Source: Burkholderia sp. BCC0506 (GTDB taxonomy: Bacteria; Pseudomonadota; Gammaproteobacteria; Burkholderiales; Burkholderiaceae). Taken from it: a stretch of 64,000 bases of DNA. The translations under genes were made by a program, and so were the position numbers. The stretch covers positions 372,001-436,000 of the forward strand of contig NZ_CADFEN010000006.1 of the NCBI RefSeq assembly GCF_902833145.1, written 5' to 3'. Shown one piece after another: positions 42,700 through 53,809 of the stretch; position 1 is the first letter of the stretch, and every line of letters begins with the position of its first letter. The notes beneath the pieces are model-generated. The model was not told where the DNA came from. It made no database searches and was given only the letters and a program-made list of their open reading frames with translations.

Positions 42700-43741
42700 C
42701 CGCCGGCAGCGCCTCGCGCACGCGGCGGCCGCGTTGAGCGTCGGCGCGGCGGCACTGGCCGCGACGGGCGCGCATGCGACCGACACCGGCGCGGCCGCGG
42801 CGGGCTCCGCGCCGGCCGCGGCGCAGCCCACGCCGCCCGCCCCGGCCACGTCTGCCGCACCCGTTCCGCCGTCGGCCGCCGAAGGCGCGCAGCCGACCGG
42901 CGCGGCGGTGCCGGCGAAGGCCTATACGCCGACGCCGCAGCAGGTCCGCTACGGCAACGCGATCGCGTTCCGCACGCTGATCCCGTCGCCGCTGCTCGAA
43001 CAGCTCACCGCGAGCGAATACGCGCAGATCGTCCAGGCGGCCGCCGACAGCAACCGCCTGCTGAGCGCGAACCAGCCGCGCGTGAAGCGGCTGCGCGCGA
43101 TCGTCGCGAAGCTCGCGCCGTATTCGGTGAAGTGGAACGACCGCGTGAAAAGCTGGGCGTGGGACGTCAACGTGATCCGCTCGCGCGACATCCGCCTGAG
43201 CTGCCTGCCGGGCGGCAAGGTGCTCGTGTACGGCGGCATGCTCGAGCGCGTGCGCCTGAACGACGACGAGTTCGGCGTACTGCTCGCGCACGGCATCGCG
43301 CATGCGCTGCGCGAACACGCGCGCAGCAACTTCAGCGCGACCTCGCAGACATCGTTGCGCGCGGCCGCGCTGCCGCCGCTGTTCGGCGTCGGCGAGCCGC
43401 TGCCGCAGGCGCTGAACCTCGGCGAGCGCCTGCAGTCGCTCCACTACGATCCGACCGACGAAACCGAGGCCGACGTGATCGGCGGCGACATCGCCGCACG
43501 CGCGGGCTTCGATCCGCGCGCGGCGATCACGCTGTGGGACAAGCTCGCGGCCGCCACCCGCGCGAACAAGGCGTCCGGCTTCATCTACACGCACCCGTAC
43601 AGCAACGCGCGCCGCCAGGATCTGCTGAACCGGCTGCCGGACCTGATGCCGCTGTATGCGAAGGCGACAGGCAAACGCGTCGAATCGCTGCCCGACTACG
43701 CGGGCATCAGCGCGCAGCGGCGCAAGATCGTGCGTCGCTGA
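42689..43741 (+). CDS. M48-family peptidase-like protein lacking the catalytic glutamate
   Basis: The 350-residue protein has a signal peptide (RLAHAAAALSVGAAALAATG, cleavage near AHA-TD), a Pro/Ala-rich spacer, and a periplasmic M48 domain. The zinc helix reads LLAHGIAHALREHARS, so the normal HExxH is HGxxH (residues 201-205). The third ligand Glu is kept in DETEADVIGGDIAARAGFD. The change from GAA or GAG to GGC needs two substitutions, which argues against a simple read error. It is therefore probably a non-catalytic or altered homologue. GTG at 42689 overlaps the end of ampG and has GGCGAGG upstream; the two genes are likely one transcript. Confidence 0.85.
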   Translation: MRGNRRQRLAHAAAALSVGAAALAATGAHATDTGAAAAGSAPAAAQPTPPAPATSAAPVPPSAAEGAQPTGAAVPAKAYTPTPQQVRYGNAIAFRTLIPSPLLEQLTASEYAQIVQAAADSNRLLSANQPRVKRLRAIVAKLAPYSVKWNDRVKSWAWDVNVIRSRDIRLSCLPGGKVLVYGGMLERVRLNDDEFGVLLAHGIAHALREHARSNFSATSQTSLRAAALPPLFGVGEPLPQALNLGERLQSLHYDPTDETEADVIGGDIAARAGFDPRAAITLWDKLAAATRANKASGFIYTHPYSNARRQDLLNRLPDLMPLYAKATGKRVESLPDYAGISAQRRKIVRR

Positions 43742-43762
43742 GCCGGCCGGCGACGCCGGACG

Positions 43763-44707
43763 CTATGCATCCGCGTCCGCCATGGCCGGGCGCACCCCGC
43801 TGTCACGCATCCAGCGCACGTCATCGCCGGGGCTGCGGCCGAACAACCGCTTGAACTCGCGACTGAACTGCGACGCGCTCGCATAGCCGACCCGCGCGGC
43901 CGCCGCGCCGGCGCCCAGCCCGTCGCGCACCATCATCAGCCGCGCCTGGTGCAGCCGCGCGGTCTTCACGTACTGCATCGGCGACGTCGCCGTCACGTGC
44001 TTGAACTGCGCGTGGAACACCGCGAGGCTCATCCCGGCTTCGCGGGCGAGCGTCTCGACGTCGAGATCGGCCGTGAGTTCCGCATGGATGCGCCGCAACG
44101 CCTTCGCGATGCGGCCGAAATGATGCTGCTGCACGAGCGCCGCGCGCATCGCGTCGCCCTGCTCGCCGGTCAGCACGCGATACGCGATCTCGCGCATGAT
44201 CGCCGGACCCAGCACGCGCGTGTCGTGCGGCGACGCGAGCGCTTCGAGCAGCCACACGACCGCATCGGCCAGCGGCGCGTCGAGCGGCGTCGAATAGACG
44301 CCGAGCGGCTCGCTGAGCGCCGCGCCGAGCGTCTCGTCGAGCAGGATCGCGAGCTCGGCGATCACCGCGAGATCGACGCGGATCGAGATCGCGAGAAATG
44401 GCTCGTCCTTGCTCGCGAACGTCTCGCATTCAAACGGCAGCGGCACCGACAGCACCAGGTATTGCTGCGCGTCGTATACGAACGAACGGTCGCCGAGATA
44501 GCCGAGCTTGCGCCCCTGGCACACGACGACGATGCTCGGCTCGTACAGCACCGGCATGCGCGGTACGGAATGCGTGACACGAATGAAGCGCACGCCGTCG
44601 AGCGCCGCGAGCGTGTCGCCCTCGTTCGGCGCGAGCCGGGTGTGGAGCTCGATCATGCGGCGCTGCAGGCGCTCGCCCGCGTCGGCCAAAAGGGGCTGGA
44701 AGCTCAT
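43763..44707 (-). CDS. AraC-family transcriptional regulator
   Basis: The 314-residue protein has an N-terminal AraC_N-type sensor domain (VTHSVPRMPVLYEPSIVVVC, then QQYLVLSVPLPFECETFAS). The C-terminal AraC double helix-turn-helix contains LAREAGMSLAVFHAQFKHVT, SPMQYVKTARLHQARLMM and VGYASASQFSREFKRLFGRS. It is divergent from an alcohol dehydrogenase gene, a common local regulator-target arrangement, so it probably senses an alcohol or aldehyde and activates that gene. This is inference. Confidence 0.9.
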   Translation of the reverse strand: MSFQPLLADAGERLQRRMIELHTRLAPNEGDTLAALDGVRFIRVTHSVPRMPVLYEPSIVVVCQGRKLGYLGDRSFVYDAQQYLVLSVPLPFECETFASKDEPFLAISIRVDLAVIAELAILLDETLGAALSEPLGVYSTPLDAPLADAVVWLLEALASPHDTRVLGPAIMREIAYRVLTGEQGDAMRAALVQQHHFGRIAKALRRIHAELTADLDVETLAREAGMSLAVFHAQFKHVTATSPMQYVKTARLHQARLMMVRDGLGAGAAAARVGYASASQFSREFKRLFGRSPGDDVRWMRDSGVRPAMADADA

Positions 44708-44933
44708 TGGCGTGGTCCTGTCCGGCAAGAGAATCTGGCTGGCAATGTAGCACCTTGAACGTGTTTTGACGGCCGTTCGCGGCAAATTCGAGAGGAATAG
44801 GCAAAGCTTCGAGACCTTCGTGTATTTCGCCGCGGCGCCGCGCTCCTTACGATGACGTCCTGTCTCGCCGCATCGCCACATGGTGCGGCGGCAGTCTGTT
44901 TCACCGGATGTTTTCCGGACAAGGAGCCATTGC

Positions 44934-45986
44934 ATGAGCACGACCTATGCCTACGCGGCGACCGATTCGCAATCGCCGCTCGCCCCGTTCGAATTCCAGC
45001 GTCGCGCGCTGCGCGACCTCGACGTCCAGATCGACGTCCTCTACTGCGGCGTCTGCCACTCCGACCTGCACCAGGCGCGCAACGAATGGCGCAACACGAT
45101 CTACCCGGTCGTACCGGGCCACGAAATCGTCGGCCGCGTGAGCGCGACCGGCCCGCAGGTCTCGCGCTTCAAGGTCGGCGAGCTGGTCGGCGTCGGCTGC
45201 CTCGTCGATTCGTGCCGCACCTGCGCGAGCTGTGAAGAGGGCCTCGAGCAGTATTGCGAGAACGGCTTCGTCGGCACCTACAACGGCCAGGATCGCGTGA
45301 CGGGCGACATCACGTACGGCGGCTATTCGACGCAGCTGGTCGTCGACGAGGCGTTCGTGCTGCGCGTGCCGGACACACTCGACCCGGCCGGCGCCGCGCC
45401 GCTCCTGTGCGCGGGGATCACGACCTATTCGCCGCTGCGGCAGTGGAACGTCGGCCCCGGCAAGAAGGTCGGCATCGTCGGTCTCGGCGGCCTCGGCCAC
45501 ATGGGCGTGAAGCTGGCGCGCGCGATGGGCGCGCACGTCGTGCTGTTTACGACGTCGCCGTCGAAGATCGAGGACGGCAAGCGGCTCGGCGCGCATGAAG
45601 TCGTGATCTCGAAGGATGAAGCGCAGATGAACGCGCACCTGAACAGCTTCGACTTCATCCTGAACACGGTCGCCGCGCAGCACGACCTGAACCCGTTCCT
45701 CAACCTGCTCAAGCGCGACGGCACGATGACGCTCGTCGGCGCGCCGGAGCACGACCATCCGTCGCCGCAGGTGTTCAACCTGATCTTCAAGCGCCGCCGC
45801 CTCGCGGGCTCGCTGATCGGCGGAATCGCGGAAACGCAGGAAATGCTCGATTTCTGCGCGGAGCACGGGATCACGTCCGATATCGAGACGATTCCGATGC
45901 AGCAGATCAACGCCGCTTACGAGCGGATGCTGAAGAGCGACGTGAAGTACCGGTTCGTGATCGACATGGCGTCGCTCAAGCAGTAA
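44934..45986 (+). CDS. Zinc-dependent NAD(P) alcohol dehydrogenase (YahK-like)
   Basis: The 350-residue protein is a medium-chain dehydrogenase/reductase. It has the catalytic zinc site CGVCHSDLHQARNEW with GHE, a four-Cys structural zinc loop (CRTCASCEEGLEQYC), and the Rossmann GLGGLGHMGVKLARAMGAHV. The LVDSCRTCASCEEGLEQYCE form with a YNGQDRVTGDITYGGYS stretch matches the YahK/cinnamyl alcohol dehydrogenase group, which reduces many aldehydes with NADPH. GGAG precedes the ATG. It is followed by a strong terminator. Confidence 0.92.
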   Translation: MSTTYAYAATDSQSPLAPFEFQRRALRDLDVQIDVLYCGVCHSDLHQARNEWRNTIYPVVPGHEIVGRVSATGPQVSRFKVGELVGVGCLVDSCRTCASCEEGLEQYCENGFVGTYNGQDRVTGDITYGGYSTQLVVDEAFVLRVPDTLDPAGAAPLLCAGITTYSPLRQWNVGPGKKVGIVGLGGLGHMGVKLARAMGAHVVLFTTSPSKIEDGKRLGAHEVVISKDEAQMNAHLNSFDFILNTVAAQHDLNPFLNLLKRDGTMTLVGAPEHDHPSPQVFNLIFKRRRLAGSLIGGIAETQEMLDFCAEHGITSDIETIPMQQINAAYERMLKSDVKYRFVIDMASLKQ

Positions 45987-46000
45987 GCGCCGCCCCAAAC

Positions 46001-46034
46001 GAAACGGGCCGCCTGTCGAGAGGCGGCCCGTTTC
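46001..46034. terminator. Bidirectional terminator between the alcohol dehydrogenase gene and xthA
   Basis: GAAACGGGCCGCCT and AGGCGGCCCGTTTC form a perfect 14-bp inverted repeat around GTCGAG between two convergent genes. T-runs are short (TTT) on both strands. Confidence 0.85.
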
Positions 46035-46071
46035 GCATCCGGCGGCTACGCACGCGGTGCAGCGCCGGCCA

Positions 46072-46845
46072 TCACTTCGTGTAGTCGTAGTCGACCGTCA
46101 GCGGCGCATGGTCGCTGAACTTGATGTCCTTGAAGATCGACGTGCTTTTTGCGGTACCGGCCACGCCCGGCGTCGCGATCTGGTAATCGATCCGCCACCC
46201 GACGTTCTTCGCGTACGCCTGGCCGCGGTTGCTCCACCACGTGTACTGCTCGGGGCGCGGGTCGAGCGTGCGGAACACGTCGACGTAGCCGACGTCGTCG
46301 AACAGCTTCGTGAGCCACTCGCGCTCTTCCGGCAGGCAGCCCGAGTTCTTCTGGTTGCTCTTCCAGTTCTTGATGTCGATTTCCTTGTGGACGATGTTCA
46401 CGTCGCCGCACAGGATCACCTCGCGCTTCTTCTTCAGCGCGGCGAGGTGCGGCATGAATTCGGCCATGAAACGGAACTTCGCCTGCTGGCGCTCTTCGCC
46501 GCTCGAGCCGGACGGCACATACACCGACACGACCGACAGCTTGCCGTAGCGCGCCTCGACGTAGCGCCCTTCGGGATCGAACTCGCTGCTGCCGAAGCCG
46601 ATGATCACGTCGTCGGGCTCGCGGCGGCTGTAGACGCCCGCGCCGCTGTAGCCTTTCTTCTCGGCGTGGTGGAAATAGCTCTTGAAGCCGTGCGGCTCGA
46701 CGAATTCGGCCGGCAGGTCGTCGGCCGATACCTTGATTTCCTGCACGCACACGCAATCGGCGTTCTGTTCGCCGAGCCAGTCGAAGAAGCCCTTCTTCGC
46801 GGCGGAGCGGATGCCGTTCAGGTTGGCGGTGATCACTCGCATCAT
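46072..46845 (-). CDS. xthA: Exodeoxyribonuclease III
   Basis: The 257-residue protein is an ExoIII/AP endonuclease of the EEP fold: VITANLNGIRSAAKKGFFDW, the metal-binding QEIKV, CGDVNIVHKEIDIKNWK, YTWWSNRGQAYAKNVGWRID with the terminal ATP-like RIDYQ, and the catalytic SDHAPLTVDY. It repairs abasic sites and has 3'-exonuclease activity. Two adjacent ATGs (46845 and 46842) are possible; GGAACC before the first favours it. The PPK2 gene ends 40 bases upstream on the same strand, so they may share a transcript. Confidence 0.95.
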   Translation of the reverse strand: MMRVITANLNGIRSAAKKGFFDWLGEQNADCVCVQEIKVSADDLPAEFVEPHGFKSYFHHAEKKGYSGAGVYSRREPDDVIIGFGSSEFDPEGRYVEARYGKLSVVSVYVPSGSSGEERQQAKFRFMAEFMPHLAALKKKREVILCGDVNIVHKEIDIKNWKSNQKNSGCLPEEREWLTKLFDDVGYVDVFRTLDPRPEQYTWWSNRGQAYAKNVGWRIDYQIATPGVAGTAKSTSIFKDIKFSDHAPLTVDYDYTK

Positions 46846-46885
46846 GTCGGTTCCGTTCAGTTCGATGTTTTTACAGGGTGGCAGC

Positions 46886-47725
46886 TTAACGGATCTTCAC
46901 GCCTTCGAGCTCGGGCTTCGGCGGCGGGAATTCCAGCTTCATGTCGGTCATCGTGCGCAGCAGCAGCTCGGCGATCATCACGTTGCGGTGCGTCTTCGAG
47001 TTCGCCGGGATCACGTACCACGGCGCATGCTCGGCCGACGTCGCGGCGAGCGCGTCGCGGTACGCGGACTGATAGGCATCCCAGTGCTTGCGCGCGTCGA
47101 GATCGGAGATGTCGAACTTCCAGTGCTTGGTCGGATCGTCGATACGCGCCTGCAGCCGCGCGCGCTGCTCGTCCTTCGAGATGTGCAGGAAGCACTTGAC
47201 GATGGTCGTGCCGTTCTCGAACAGCATCGTCTCGAAATCGCGGATCTGCCGGTAGCGGCGCTCGCACTCCTTGTCGCCGATCGCGCCGAGCACGCGCGGC
47301 ACCAGGACGTCCTCGTAGTGGCTGCGGTTGAAGATCGCCAGTTCGCCGGCCGCCGGCACCTGCGCGTGCACGCGCCACAGGAAGTCGTGCGCGGCCTCGA
47401 TCGGCGTCGGCGCCTTGAACGGCACGATGCGCAGGCCGAGCGGGTCGACCTCGCGAAACACCGCGCGCACGGTGCCGTCCTTGCCGCTGGTATCCATCCC
47501 CTGCAGCACGAGCAGCACGCGCTTCTTCTGCTGCGTGTGCAGGCGCTCCTGCTGCACGTCGAGCTCGGTCGACACGACCGACAGCCGTTCGCGGTCGGCC
47601 TCCTTCGAACCGGACGAAAACGGCTTCGCGGCCGGGTCGAACGCGTCGAGCCTGAATGCGGCGGCTTCCTTCTCGCGCGTGCTGTAAGGCACGCGGAAAT
47701 CGTCGAGCGACGGTTGTTTGGCCAT
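46886..47725 (-). CDS. PPK2-family polyphosphate:nucleotide phosphotransferase
   Basis: The 279-residue protein has the PPK2 Walker A QGMDTSGKDGTVRAVFREVD, the lid-region NRSHYEDVLVPRVLG, and FENGTTIVKCFLHISKDEQR with DPTKHWKFDISDLDARKHWD. Single-domain members use polyphosphate to phosphorylate AMP, ADP or other nucleotides; the class (I, II or III) is not settled from motifs alone. GGAGGAACG precedes the ATG at 47725. The role is likely nucleotide regeneration or polyphosphate use under stress. Confidence 0.92.
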   Translation of the reverse strand: MAKQPSLDDFRVPYSTREKEAAAFRLDAFDPAAKPFSSGSKEADRERLSVVSTELDVQQERLHTQQKKRVLLVLQGMDTSGKDGTVRAVFREVDPLGLRIVPFKAPTPIEAAHDFLWRVHAQVPAAGELAIFNRSHYEDVLVPRVLGAIGDKECERRYRQIRDFETMLFENGTTIVKCFLHISKDEQRARLQARIDDPTKHWKFDISDLDARKHWDAYQSAYRDALAATSAEHAPWYVIPANSKTHRNVMIAELLLRTMTDMKLEFPPPKPELEGVKIR

Positions 47726-47778
47726 TCGTTCCTCCGTTGGACGGTGCGATGCATACGATAACGCATCCACCAAACGCA

Positions 47779-47812
47779 ACGGGCCGCCCCGAACTGATTC
47801 GGAGCGGCCCGT
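47779..47812 (-). terminator. Terminator after gatB
   Basis: ACGGGCCGC (47779-47787) pairs with GCGGCCCGT (47804-47812), with an inner CCGAA/TTCGG helix around CTGA. It lies 31 bases downstream of the gatB stop on the minus strand, with no long T-run. Confidence 0.7.
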
Positions 47813-47843
47813 CGTCAGGCGCGGTTCAGGCGCGCGCGCATGC

Positions 47844-49319
47844 TCAGCCGAGCTTCTTCTTCAGCAGTTCGTTGACCTGCTGCGGATTGGCCTTGCCCTT
47901 GGTCGCCTTCATCGCCTGGCCGATCAGCGCGTTGAACGCCTTTTCCTTGCCCGCGCGGAATTCCTCGACCGATTTCGCGTTCGCCGCGAGCACTTCGTCG
48001 ATGATCGCTTCCAGCGCGCCGGTGTCGGAGATCTGCTTGAGGCCCTTCGCGTCGATGATGCGGTCGGCCGCGCCGTCGTCGGTCGCCTTCTCGTCCCAGA
48101 TCGTCGCGAAGATTTCCTTCGCGATCTTGTTCGAGATCGTGCCGTCGGCGATGCGCTGCAGCAGCAGCGCGAGCTGCGCGGCCGACACCGGAATCGCGTC
48201 GATCTCGATGCCGTCGCGGTTCAGCTGCGACGACACGTCGCCCATCAGCCAGTTCGCGGCGATCTTCGCGTTCGCCGCGCCGGCCTTCGCGACCACCGAC
48301 TCGAAGTACGCGGCCATCGCCTTGCTCGACGTCAGCACGCCCGCGTCGTACGCGGACACGCCGTACTCGTCGACGAAGCGCTGCTGCATCGCGGCCGGCA
48401 GCTCGGGCATGCCGGACTGCACGCGCTCGATCCAGTCCTGGCCGATCACGAGCGGCATCAGGTCGGGATCGGGGAAGTAGCGGTAGTCGTGCGCGTCTTC
48501 CTTGCTGCGCATCGAACGCGTCTCGCGCTTGTCCGGATCGTAGAGGCGCGTTTCCTGCACGACTTCGCCGCCGTCCTCGATCAGCTCGATCTGGCGACGC
48601 ACTTCGTAGTTGATCGCTTCCTCGAGGAACCGGAACGAGTTCAGGTTCTTGATTTCCGCGCGCGTGCCGAACTTCTCCTGGCCGACCGGGCGCACCGACA
48701 CGTTCGCGTCGCAGCGGAACGAGCCTTCCTGCATGTTGCCGTCGCAGATGCCGAGCCACACGACGAGCGCGTGCAGCGCCTTCGCGTACGCGACGGCCTC
48801 GGCCGCGCTGCGCATTTCCGGCTCGGTGACGATCTCGAGCAGCGGCGTGCCCGCACGGTTCAGGTCGATCCCGGTCATTCCGGCGAAGTCTTCATGCAGC
48901 GACTTGCCCGCGTCTTCCTCGAGGTGCGCACGGGTCAGGTTGACGGTCTTCTCGTACGCGGGCTTGCCGGCCTTCTCGTTGGCCGGCACCTGGATCGTGA
49001 TCCGGCCGCCCTGCACGACCGGAATCTCGTACTGGCTGATCTGATAGCCCTTCGGCAGATCGGGGTAGAAATAATTCTTGCGCGCGAAGATGCTGCGCGG
49101 CGCGATGGTCGAGCCGATCGCGAGGCCGAAGCGGATCGCCCGCTCGACCGCGCCGCGGTTCAGCACCGGCAGCACGCCCGGCAACGCCAGGTCGACCGGG
49201 CACGCCTGCGTGTTCGGCTCGGCGCCGAACTGCGTCGATGCGCCCGAGAAGATCTTCGAGACGGTCGACAGTTGCGCGTGCGTCTCGAGACCGATAACGA
49301 CTTCCCACTGAGTAGCCAT
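47844..49319 (-). CDS. gatB: Aspartyl/glutamyl-tRNA amidotransferase subunit B
   Basis: GatB is the kinase and tRNA-binding subunit of GatCAB, which turns Glu-tRNA(Gln) and Asp-tRNA(Asn) into the amidated forms. The 491-residue protein has [20 protein letters not shown], the zinc/kinase region around [37 protein letters not shown], and the C-terminal YqeY-like tail [20 protein letters not shown]. The order gatC-gatA-gatB, four bases after gatA, indicates one operon. Confidence 0.98.
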   Translation of the reverse strand: MATQWEVVIGLETHAQLSTVSKIFSGASTQFGAEPNTQACPVDLALPGVLPVLNRGAVERAIRFGLAIGSTIAPRSIFARKNYFYPDLPKGYQISQYEIPVVQGGRITIQVPANEKAGKPAYEKTVNLTRAHLEEDAGKSLHEDFAGMTGIDLNRAGTPLLEIVTEPEMRSAAEAVAYAKALHALVVWLGICDGNMQEGSFRCDANVSVRPVGQEKFGTRAEIKNLNSFRFLEEAINYEVRRQIELIEDGGEVVQETRLYDPDKRETRSMRSKEDAHDYRYFPDPDLMPLVIGQDWIERVQSGMPELPAAMQQRFVDEYGVSAYDAGVLTSSKAMAAYFESVVAKAGAANAKIAANWLMGDVSSQLNRDGIEIDAIPVSAAQLALLLQRIADGTISNKIAKEIFATIWDEKATDDGAADRIIDAKGLKQISDTGALEAIIDEVLAANAKSVEEFRAGKEKAFNALIGQAMKATKGKANPQQVNELLKKKLG

Positions 49320-49323
49320 GTGC

Positions 49324-50814
49324 TTACACCCCTGCCGGAACTTGCTTGTGCCAGTCGGTCGCGCGCTGGAACGCGTCGGCGACCTGCAGCATCCGGGCTT
49401 CGTTGAAATAGTTGCCGATGATCTGCAGGCCGACCGGGCGCTTCGCGTTCGCGCCCGCGCCGAAGCCGCACGGCACGCTCATGCCGGGCAGGCCCGCGAG
49501 GCTCACCGACAGCGTGTAGATATCCGCGAGATACATCTGCACCGGATCGTCGCCCTTCGCGCCGAGATCCCATGCGACCGTCGGCGACGCCGGGCCCATG
49601 ATCACGTCGCAGGACTTGAACGCTTCCTGGAAATCGTTCGCGATGATGCGGCGGATCTTCTGCGCCTGCAGGTAGTACGCGTCGTAGTAGCCGTGCGACA
49701 GCACGTAGGTACCGACCAGGATCCGGCGCTTCACTTCAGGCCCGAAGCCTTCGGCGCGCGACTTCTTGTACATGTCGAGCAGGTCGCCGTACTGCGCGGC
49801 GCGGTGGCCGAAGCGCACGCCGTCGAAACGCGACAGGTTCGACGACGCTTCCGCCGGCGCGATCACGTAATACACGGGGATCGACAGTTCCGTCTTCGGC
49901 AGCGACACCGGCACGAGCGTCGCGCCGAGCGCTTCGTATTGCTTGAGCGCCGCGTCGATCGCCGCACGCACGTCGTCGGCGAGGCCGTCGCCGAAATACT
50001 CGTTCGGCAGACCGATGCGCACCCCCGCGAGCGGCTTGCCGGCATCGTTGCCGGCCGCCCACGGCTGGCCGAGGTGGCGCGTGAAGTCTTCGTCGTCGCG
50101 CTCGAGGCTCGTCGAGTCGCGCTCGTCGAAGCCCGCCATCGCGTTCAGCAGCAGCGCGCAGTCGGATGCGCTCTGCGCCATCGGGCCGCCCTGGTCGAGC
50201 GACGACGCGAACGCGATCATCCCGTAGCGCGACACGCGCCCGTAGGTCGGCTTGATACCCGTCACGCCCGCGAACGACGCGGGCTGGCGGATCGAGCCGC
50301 CGGTGTCGGTGCCGGTCGCGGCCGGCGCGAGGCGCGCGGCGACGGCCGCCGAGCTGCCGCCCGAGCTGCCGCCCGGCACCGCGTTCGTGTCCCACGGGTT
50401 CTTCACCGCGCCGAATGCGGAATTCTCGTTCGACGAGCCCATCGCGAACTCGTCCATGTTGGTCTTGCCGAGCGTGACCATGCCGGCCGCTTGCAGGCGG
50501 GCGACGACGGTCGCGTCGAACGGGCTCTCGTAATTCGCGAGCATCTTCGAGCCGGCGGTCGAGCGCCAGCCGCGCGTGACGAACACGTCCTTGTGCGCGA
50601 TCGGCAGGCCGGTCAGCGCGCCGCCCGCGCCGCGGGCGAGCTCGGCATCGGCGGCTTTCGCCTGCGCGAGGGTAAGGTCGGCGTCGACGTGGACGAACGC
50701 GTTGAGGTCGCGCGCGGCGTCGATCCGTTTCAGATAGTGCTGCGCGAGCTCGACGGCCGAGCATTCCTTGGCGGCGAGCGCGGCGCGCAGTTCGGTCAGG
50801 CTTTTTGCGTGCAT
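49324..50814 (-). CDS. gatA: Aspartyl/glutamyl-tRNA amidotransferase subunit A
   Basis: GatA is the amidase subunit that releases ammonia from glutamine. The 496-residue protein has the Ser-cisSer-Lys triad motifs: Lys in [17 protein letters not shown], the serines in [18 protein letters not shown], and [20 protein letters not shown]. It also has [20 protein letters not shown]. It sits between gatC and gatB on the same strand. Confidence 0.98.
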   Translation of the reverse strand: MHAKSLTELRAALAAKECSAVELAQHYLKRIDAARDLNAFVHVDADLTLAQAKAADAELARGAGGALTGLPIAHKDVFVTRGWRSTAGSKMLANYESPFDATVVARLQAAGMVTLGKTNMDEFAMGSSNENSAFGAVKNPWDTNAVPGGSSGGSSAAVAARLAPAATGTDTGGSIRQPASFAGVTGIKPTYGRVSRYGMIAFASSLDQGGPMAQSASDCALLLNAMAGFDERDSTSLERDDEDFTRHLGQPWAAGNDAGKPLAGVRIGLPNEYFGDGLADDVRAAIDAALKQYEALGATLVPVSLPKTELSIPVYYVIAPAEASSNLSRFDGVRFGHRAAQYGDLLDMYKKSRAEGFGPEVKRRILVGTYVLSHGYYDAYYLQAQKIRRIIANDFQEAFKSCDVIMGPASPTVAWDLGAKGDDPVQMYLADIYTLSVSLAGLPGMSVPCGFGAGANAKRPVGLQIIGNYFNEARMLQVADAFQRATDWHKQVPAGV

Positions 50815-50883
50815 TGAGTGGTTTTCCTGGGAATTCTGGGTGGCGCGCGGCGCTGGACGGCCGGCGCGCTTGTCATCGAATGC

Positions 50884-51183
50884 TTACTCGATCACCTTCG
50901 GCACGAGATAGAGGCCGTCCTGGACGGCCGGCGCCGGACGCTGGTTGTCGTCGCGATCGACGACTTCCGTCACGGCGTCGTCGCGCAGGCGCTGCGCGAC
51001 TTCCTGGATCTGTTCGATCGGGTGGGCGAGCGGCGCGATGCCGGCGGTGTCGACCGCCTGCATCTGCTCGACGAGGCCGAAGAATTCGTTGAGCTGGCCG
51101 AGCGTGTGCTCGGCGTCGGCGTCGGCCATTTCGAGTCGCGCCAGGTGCGCGATGCGTTTCACATCGGTCAGGGTCAGGGCCAT
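50884..51183 (-). CDS. gatC: Aspartyl/glutamyl-tRNA amidotransferase subunit C
   Basis: GatC is the small subunit that wraps around GatA and stabilises the complex. The 99-residue protein shows [20 protein letters not shown], the [20 protein letters not shown] core, and the C-terminal [11 protein letters not shown]. It is first in the gatCAB operon and diverges from mreB across 367 bp. Confidence 0.97.
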   Translation of the reverse strand: MALTLTDVKRIAHLARLEMADADAEHTLGQLNEFFGLVEQMQAVDTAGIAPLAHPIEQIQEVAQRLRDDAVTEVVDRDDNQRPAPAVQDGLYLVPKVIE

Positions 51184-51550
51184 GCGATCACCGGAAAAAC
51201 AAGGCTGCGCAGCGCATCGAAAGCAGCGCTGCGGCGGGGGGTTGGAGGGTGCGATCCCACCCTCAAAAATCGGGGCCGAAGCGGCAAAAATACCGCCCGT
51301 TTCGATTCAAATACCGTGAAATTATAAGGTATCATTACGCGTTCGACCCAAACCCGGCAGCCTTTTCCCGCACCGTTTCGCCCTGTTTCGGCAAGCCGTG
51401 CGTGCTTCGTGCGATCCCCGGTAGACATCACTCGCAGCTTCGTGCGCCGCGGCGGCCGCTTCCGCCACGCTTCCCGAGGCTGTTATTTTTTCCGCTGCCG
51501 CCCTCAGCGCTCGCTATGCAGGGCCGGCCCAGAGCGAAACAGGATTCTGA
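51184..51550. other. Divergent promoter region between gatC and mreB
   Basis: On the minus strand a perfect TATAAT box (51326-51321) would serve gatCAB and give a leader of about 130 bases. That leader contains a 7-bp hairpin GAGGGTG/CACCCTC at 51245-51264. On the plus strand the AT-rich stretch TATTTTTTCC (51483-51492), in the mreB leader, and upstream sequence around 51330-51345 are promoter candidates for mreB, but no clear hexamers stand out. Confidence 0.5.
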
Positions 51551-52594
<1,044 letters not shown>

Positions 52595-52732
52595 TCGCCG
52601 AGTGATCGCCTAGGCAGTCCCGTTTGATATGACGCACCCGCGGCGTGGCCGGATCGCTCGTTCAGAACGAACCGCCGCGCCGTTTGCGCGTCTGAGCATT
52701 ATTTAACCGATCACACGCGCCCGGCGCCGACC

Positions 52733-53809
52733 ATGGAATACAGTCCGCCGCCCCTCTTCAAGCAAGGTCCGCCCGCGCTCGCGCGGCTCATCTTCTTCGT
52801 CGCCCTCGCCATCGCGCTCCTCGTGTCGGACGCGCGCTTCAGCACGCTCGAAATCGTGCGCGGCGTGCTCGGCACCGTGCTGTACCCGCTGCAACGCGCG
52901 GCGCTCGTGCCGCGCGACCTGTTCATGGGCGCGGCCGACCTCGCCGTCACCGGTGCGACGCTGCGCCACGAGAACGACGCTCTCCGCAAGCGCAACCTGC
53001 AACTGTCCACACAGGCCAACCAGGCCGCCGTACTCACGCAGGAAAACGCGCACCTGCGCGCGGTGCTCGAACTGCGCCAGCACATCGCGACGCAATCGAC
53101 GCCGGTCGAGATCCAGTACGACACGAGCGATCCGTTCACGCAGAAGATCGTGATCGGGCAAGGCTCGCAGCAAGGCATCCAGGACGGTTCGCCCGTGGTC
53201 AGCGAAGACGGCGTGATCGGCCAGGTCACGCGCGTGTTCCCGCTGCAATCCGAAGTCACGCTGGTCACCGACCGCGATCTCGCGATTCCCGTGCAGGTGC
53301 TGCGCACCGGCCTGCGCAGCGTGATCTACGGCACGCCGAAGGGCGATTCGCTCGACCTGCGCTTCGTGCCGACGAGCGCGGATCTCGTCGCCGGCGACGA
53401 GCTCGTCACGAGCGGCCTCGACGGCGTCTATCCGCCGGGCCTGCCGGTCGCGAAGGTCGTGCGCGTCGACAAGCTCGCCGATACCGCGTTCGCCCGTGTG
53501 ACCTGCGCGCCGGTCGCGGCCGTGCGCGGCGCGCGCCAGATGCTCGTGCTGCATTACCGCAACGACATCCCGCCGCGCCCGGCGGAGCCCGATCCCGCCG
53601 CCGAGAAGAACGCGAAGGGCAAGAAGGGCGCGAAAGCCGCCGCGAAGGGCGAGAAGGCAGAGAAAACCGACAAGGCCGACGCGAACGCGAAACCGGCCGC
53701 CGCGACCCAGCCCGCCGGCGCGAACCCGGCACCGGCCGCTGCCGCACCGGCCAAGCCGGCCGCCGCGCCCGCGAAGCCCGCCGCCGGGCAATCAGGAGCC
53801 CAGCGATGA
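52733..53809 (+). CDS. mreC: Rod shape-determining protein MreC
   Basis: MreC is a periplasmic protein with a single N-terminal membrane helix (LARLIFFVALAIALLVSDAR). A coiled coil follows (LRHENDALRKRNLQLSTQAN), then two beta domains that bind PBP2 and activate it (IGQGSQQGIQDGSPVVSEDG). The 358-residue product is longer than E. coli MreC because of a C-terminal tail of about 75 residues rich in Ala, Lys and Pro (from residue 283). It overlaps mreD by four bases. Confidence 0.95.
   Translation: MEYSPPPLFKQGPPALARLIFFVALAIALLVSDARFSTLEIVRGVLGTVLYPLQRAALVPRDLFMGAADLAVTGATLRHENDALRKRNLQLSTQANQAAVLTQENAHLRAVLELRQHIATQSTPVEIQYDTSDPFTQKIVIGQGSQQGIQDGSPVVSEDGVIGQVTRVFPLQSEVTLVTDRDLAIPVQVLRTGLRSVIYGTPKGDSLDLRFVPTSADLVAGDELVTSGLDGVYPPGLPVAKVVRVDKLADTAFARVTCAPVAAVRGARQMLVLHYRNDIPPRPAEPDPAAEKNAKGKKGAKAAAKGEKAEKTDKADANAKPAAATQPAGANPAPAAAAPAKPAAAPAKPAAGQSGAQR

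Noticed and set aside
51245-51264. Hairpin GAGGGTG/CACCCTC in the gatC leader as a terminator or T-box
   Set aside because: There is no U-run in the transcribed direction and no T-box sequence. It is a 7-bp hairpin of unclear meaning.
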